From: Phanerochaete sordida
Taxonomy: Eukaryota > Basidiomycota > Agaricomycetes > Polyporales > Phanerochaetaceae
Reading direction: 5' to 3'
DNA length: 64,000 nt
NCBI GenBank assembly: GCA_019973155.2
Contig: BPQB01000034.1
Coordinates: 248,001-312,000 of the forward strand
Part shown: positions 59,182 through 64,000 of the stretch, in pieces
Numbering within the stretch: the stretch's first letter is position 1
Layout: each line of letters opens with the position of its first letter
Notes under the pieces: generated by a model
The model's database searches: none
What the model saw: the letters and a program-made list of their open reading frames with translations, nothing else
What the model was told of the DNA's origin: nothing
Program-made: the position numbers and the translations under genes

Positions 59182-61782
59182 ATGGCGACACTACCAGACC
59201 CCGATTCGGTCAAAGTCTACACAGTCAATGGTGCTGCATCCGGCTCCTCTTCTTCATTACCTGACTGGCTCACTCGCAAACGCGCTGTGAAGGAAAAGGG
59301 CAAGCGGGCGGCGGTAAAGGAGCAAGTCGAGGGGACCCTAGAGCTCATACAGTCCTTCGAATTCCCTGAGGCGAGCAACCGCGTAAAAACGAGCAGGGAC
59401 GGGCACCATGTCGTTGCGACTGGAACGTACAAGCCGCAGATCAGGGTCTGGGACCTGGACCAGCTCTCTCTGAAGTTCGAACGGCATTCAGACGCAGAGA
59501 ATGTCGACTTTATTGTGAGTGAGTCTTCCCTTCGTGCGCTTCCCGCCGGACGCGAGTGCTCATTCGCCCTGCAGCTGCTCTCCGATGACTGGACAAAGTC
59601 AATACACCTCCAAAACGACCGCTCGGTCGAGTTCCACAATCAGGGCGGCCTCTACTACCGCACGCGAATACCCCGTTTCGGCCGTGCGCTCGCCTACCAC
59701 TTCCCGTCCTGCGACGCCCTCATCGCGGGCGCCGGGAACGAGGTCTACCGCCTCAACCTCGCCGAGGGCCGCTTCATGACCCCGCTCGTGCTCGAGGGCG
59801 ACGGCGACGCCGTGCCCGGCGTGAACTGCATCGACGTCAACCCCGCGCACCAGCTCTTCGCCTTCGGCGTGGAGGGCAACGGCACCGTGGAATTCTGGGA
59901 CCCACGCTCGCGCGCGCGTGTCGGCCTGCTCAGGCTGCCGCTCGGCCGCCTGCTGCCCGCCGGCGCCGCGGGCGCCGCGCTGCCTGGGCTCGAGGACGCC
60001 GCGGGGGGCCCCGCGGTGTCCGTCACCGCGCTCGCGTCGCGCGCGGACGGGCTCTCGTACGCGGTCGGGACGTCGACGGGGCACACGCTGCTGTACGACA
60101 TCCGCTCGGCGCGCCCCTTTGCGGTGAAGGACCAAGGGTACGGGCTGCCCGTGAAGAACGTCGCGTGGATCGAGGGCGGGAGCAGGATGGCCGGCGAGGG
60201 CCTGGTGCTCAGCGCGGACCGGAAGGTCATCAAAATCTGGGACAAGAACGCGGTGCGTGCGCCGCGCCGTGCGCTCTGCTATCGCGTACATCACTACTGA
60301 CACGCTACTGCTCCCGCAGCCTTCCGCGAACTTTACTTCTATTACGCCTGCTTCGGATATTAACGACGTCCACCATTTACCCGGGAGCGGTCTTCTTATG
60401 CTCGCGAATGAGGGCATACAGATGACCACGTACTACATTCCCCAGCTCGGCCCAGCGCCGCGATGGTGCAGTTTCCTTGAAAATCTCACGGAAGAGATGG
60501 AAGACCAGACCACGCGGACTGCGTATCAGGATTTCAAGTTCGTCGAGCGCAGCGAACTGGCGAGGTACGTATTTGTATTGATAGAACCTTGCGTGCATGA
60601 GCTCATGTCGTTCGCAGCCTCGGTCTGGACCACCTCATTGGCACGCCGGCGCTCAAGCCGTACATGCACGGCTACTTCCTGTCCCTGCAGCTGTACGACA
60701 CCGCGCGACTCATTGCGAATCCGTATGTGTACGAGGAGCACCGCGAGCGTGCGATCCGGGAGAAAATGGAGAAGATGGCCGAGACGCGCATTCGCACGCG
60801 GAAGGACGCGGCGGTCAAGGTCAACAAGGCGTTGGCTGAGAAGATCAGGAAGGACGACGAGCGCGAGCGCAAGAAGGCCGAGAAGAAGGCCGCGCGCAAG
60901 GCGACATCCGCCGAGGATGATGCCATGGACGTCGATGAGAACGCGGCGGGCGAGCCTGGGAAGGCCGCGGAGAAGGCCACGCTCCTCAACGACCCCCGCT
61001 TCAAGGACCTCTTCGAGGACCCCGAGTTCCAGGTCGACGAGACGAGCAGGGAGTTCGCGCTCCTCAACCCCTCGTCCGTCGCCCAGCGGCAGAACCAGGG
61101 CGCGGCGCGTGCGGGCGGCCGGACGCGGACGGCGGTCGAGTCCGAGGAGGAGGAGAGCGACAAGGTCTCCTCCGACGGGCTCGACGACAGCGCGAGCGAG
61201 AGCGGCGAGGGGAGCGGCGGCGAGAGGGAGAGCGAAGACAGCGACGCTGCCGGCGGTACGTGGCATTAGTACATACACGGCGGACCGCCGCTGATCACGA
61301 CGTCTTTTCTAGAACTGTGGACAGACGACATCCGTGCGCGTGCCGCTGCCCGCGAGAGCGTCGCCAAGCAGAAAAAGGGCCCCGTCCGCCGCACCGCGAA
61401 CGTGCGTCTCGTGCCCATGCGTGCGCAGGGCGACGGCGCGGGGCGGTTCGACCGGAACGCGACGTTTGGCCAGCGCCGCGCGACGGCGCCCGCGCAGGGC
61501 AAGGGCCGCACGGCGGGCTTCGAGGGCGCCCGGTTCGCGGCGGACGGCGGCGTCGAGATGACATACATCCCGTCCGCGTCTGCGGCCGCAGACGACGACG
61601 CAGGCCGGGGCGGCAGGGCCGCGGGCGCGCCCAGGCGCAAGGGCGTCGAGACGTTCGGCGCCGGGATGGAGAAGGGCGGCGCGGAGCCTGAGGCGGCGCT
61701 GAGCGAGGCTGAGCGCCGCGGGCGCACGCAGCGCAGGAAGGGCATGCGCAGCGGGAGCAAGAACACGTTCAGGCGGCTGTAG
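59182..61782 (+). CDS. ENP2: Nucleolar ribosome-biogenesis factor ENP2/NOL10
   Basis: Five exons, 59182-59514, 59575-60252, 60320-60564, 60618-61255 and 61313-61782, give 787 residues. The N-terminal half is a WD40 propeller typical of Enp2 (VKVYTVNG, LPDWLTRKR, SLKFERHSDAENVDF, LSDDWTKSIHLQNDRSVEFHNQGG, VEFWDPRS, VIKIWDKN). Then follow ENLTEEMEDQ...TAYQDFKFVER, GTPALKPYMHGYF, and a NUC153-like motif NDPRFKDLFEDPEFQVDE. The C-terminus is acidic, then basic. It works in the SSU processome for 18S rRNA maturation in the nucleolus. The first intron (59515-59574) is 60 nt, has no in-frame stop and keeps the frame, so unspliced RNA would encode a product with 20 extra residues. 61783-62188 holds no gene. 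Confidence 0.93.
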
Positions 61783-62188
61783 GGCCCGTGGGCGACGTCC
61801 TGCGCGTGCGCCTGTGCCTGCGCCTGGAGTTACGAGAGACCCTTGTGTTTTAGATTCGCTGTCCTGTACTACGCCTACAGCAGGCCCTCGTATAACGCCG
61901 TCTGCCACCGATCCAAGCGTCGACTCCGCGACAGACCACGGCCGATCCCGGGCCCCAATGAAAACGACCCCCTACCCGCGAGCCTTATTGACTCCCCGTG
62001 CCGCGCAGGCAGCGTATCAGAGCGTGTCGTAATCCCGGGCGGCGCGTCCCTGGCGATGCGGTGGCGGACGGGTAATCCCCCGTTTCTGGACGGGGCACGG
62101 GACGCCTCTGCTCTGTTGATAGTAGTATCGATCGGGGACGTGTGGAATGCTAATCCTGGGAAGCATGAAGTCTATTGTGAGTGGTGCG

Positions 62189-63986
62189 TTATGCGTTCCC
62201 AGCAGCTGGAGCCTTCTTGAGAGTCTCCGCACTCGCATGCGCAGGAGCCTGACCCTGGGCCTGTGCGCCGCCAATGGCGAGTCCGCCGATGCGCGGCTCG
62301 AAGGGGCTGCTCCCTGGGTTCAAATCAGATTTGATCCCTCGAGGTTCAAAGGGTGGGGCCCTGCTCGACAAATTCGACGCGCTCGGCGGCGCCGGAGAAG
62401 GGTTCGTTGAGGAACCAGACGTGCTGCTGCCGGCATTCGACGGCGGCGTCCGCCTCACGGCAGGCAGTGAGCTTGTGTGCGCGTGGCCGCTGCCCTGCAG
62501 GTGGATCACGCCAGGGCCGGCGGGCAGATTGGTTCTCCCTCCGTGCCCTGGACGCTGGATGGGCTCCGGTCGTGCGATGGGCGCAGGCGCCCCCCGCTGC
62601 TGTTGCTGCTGTTGCTGCTGGTGTGTCGGGTGCGAATGGCGTTTGCGCGGATGGGAAGCGTGGCCCGTATGCCCATGCGAGTGGGAGCGGCCAGGGCTGA
62701 TGTGTGCGTGCGCGTGGGGCGCGTGTCCGTCTTCCTGACTCGCGTCGTGCTCGCCCTCGCCCGGCTCCTCGAACGAGTAGCCATATGGGTCGCTCTCTAT
62801 GCGCTCGCGCTCCTCCTCGAGGCGGCGCAGCTTCTCTTCCAGCTCGCCGAGGGCCCCGCCCGGGCCCTCGAGTTTCTCGCGCCGGGTGGACAGCCGCTCC
62901 ATGCGTCCCGCGAGGCCTGCCAATTCAGCCTGCCTGGCTTCGACCCGCTTCCTCTCCCTGAGCTCGGCCTCCTCTCGGCGGCGGCGGACGTCGTCTGCCT
63001 CCGCGCGCACACGCTCCCACTCGCGCTCGACCTCGTCGCGCCGCTGCACGAGCGCGGGCAGCGACTCCTCGAGCTCCTGGACCCGCTCCTGCACCTGCTC
63101 GGCCGCCGCGAGGGCCTGGCGCGCCGCCTCCTGCAGCGCCCGTGCCTTCTGTCGCGCACGCAGCTCTGCGGGGGCCGCACGCTCGGACGCCCTCTTCAGC
63201 GCATCGATCTCCGCTCGCAGGGCAGCGTCGGCCTTCTGCGCATCCCTGCGCGCCGACTTTAGCGTGCTCGTCAGGGTGGCGTGTTCAGCAGTCAACAAGG
63301 ATAACGTGTGATTGAGTTGCATCCTTCGGTCCTCCAGGGAGAAACTGGGTGATGGGGTAGGAGCGTCGGAAGGGCTCGAGTGCGGGGGCAGGGTCATCCC
63401 GTTGGCGTCCGACTGCGAAGTGGCTATTGACAGTGCCTGGTCGGACTGCTCCGCAATCTCCGAGACGAGCGACGAGTCCGCTGTGCCGTCGGCCTCTGAG
63501 GGTCTCGGGGCAGCGTCTGCCGAGAGATGTGAATAGCCCGCTCTCGATCGGAGGCCGTTGTGCGAACATACCTGTCGTAATCTGGCTACGCAGCGAGTTT
63601 TCGTTCGGTACGATGCCGAGCTCGACGTCGTACTGTCTGCCTGGCATGAGTCCGAAGAGGATAATCACCGCCTGGTCCGCCTCGTCGTCGATCTTCATGA
63701 GCACGCGCTGCCATGGCGTTCCGTTGACCTTCACGGAGAGGCCTTTCGAGAGGACGTCTGAGACAATTTGGACGCCACGAGAGCCGCCGCTGCCCTCCGA
63801 GGCGTCTTCGTCTTCATCATTCGTAATCCCGAGCGAGGCGAGCGACTGCTCGACGGAAGCGGCGTCGGAAAGGCCTAGCGGTGAAGAGAGGATGAAAGTA
63901 GCTGAGACAGACGTAATCTCTCGTACTGCGAGAGACAGCGATGGCCGCCAAGGGCGTATAGAGTGCCACGGCGAGTGGTCGTTCAT
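62189..63986 (-). CDS. FN3-like plus coiled-coil protein, uncharacterised
   Basis: Two exons on the minus strand, 63986-63572 and 63516-62189, give 580 residues. Residues about 20-138 resemble a fibronectin-III-like fold (SVKVNGTPWQRVLMKIDDEA, then AVIILFGLMPGRQYDVELGI). Residues about 200-380 form a strong, charged coiled coil. The rest is low-complexity: His/Ser/Gly-rich, an eight-glutamine run (CAG-type codons at about 62590-62613), and a PFEPR motif repeated at 62305-62350. Proteins of this build are conserved in fungi but I know no function for them. The ATG lies only 14 bases from the end of the window, so an upstream exon outside the window cannot be ruled out. Confidence 0.75.
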
Positions 63987-64000
63987 GGCTGCAGCGGCGG

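Noticed and set aside
62305..62350. Palindromic TCAAATCAGATTTGA between two PFEPR-coding repeats
   Set aside because: Fully explained by the coding repeat in the minus-strand gene; no sign of a regulatory site.

Overview
The window is nuclear DNA of an Agaricomycete basidiomycete, probably a wood-decay mushroom close to the Polyporales. The evidence is dense, very short introns (mostly 45-65 nt, with GTRNGY donors and CTRAY branch sites), GC-rich third codon positions, and lineage-typical families: F-box/leucine-rich proteins, a FunK1 kinase, a MYND protein with helical repeats and a WOPR (Gti1/Pac2) regulator. No rRNA, tRNA or CRISPR was seen. Coordinates of spliced genes were built by hand from splice signals and reading-frame continuity.

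Left part (1-17,000) is an accessory region. A two-gene unit is duplicated: an F-box gene on the minus strand (269-1651; 5331-6701) faces a membrane-anchored coiled-coil gene on the plus strand across a bidirectional promoter rich in GTCAC/GTGAC words. The first coiled-coil copy is cut at both ends (2269-3060); the second is intact (7484-9979). A third F-box gene (10869-12266) follows, and a third coiled-coil paralogue sits 30 kb away (41636-44252). Promoter-like sequence at 94-186 suggests the array continues past the left edge. Two terminal-inverted-repeat elements lie in the array: a 639-bp TA-flanked MITE-like element (9998-10636) and a 1.9-kb interval (3061-4979) that may carry an unknown spliced gene. 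A FunK1 kinase (12484-15367, minus) ends the block.

Middle part (17,000-41,000) is a housekeeping block: a UDP-glycosyltransferase, a MYND protein, a USP-type deubiquitinase, histidinol-phosphate aminotransferase (HIS5), the cytosolic Fe-S assembly WD40 protein CIAO1/Cia1, cytosolic prolyl-tRNA synthetase, mitochondrial isoleucyl-tRNA synthetase, a B-type cyclin, and an RMD1/DUF155 mitochondrial-type protein. HIS5, CIA1, ProRS and IleRS are consecutive on the minus strand but are separate transcription units.

Right part (41,000-64,000) holds the third coiled-coil paralogue, a DNAJC11-like J protein with one very long intron, a 3.2-kb gene-free interval in front of a WOPR transcription factor, MutY DNA glycosylase facing the ER cargo receptor ERV29/SURF4, the ribosome-biogenesis factor ENP2/NOL10, and an FN3-like/coiled-coil protein whose start lies 14 bases from the window end.
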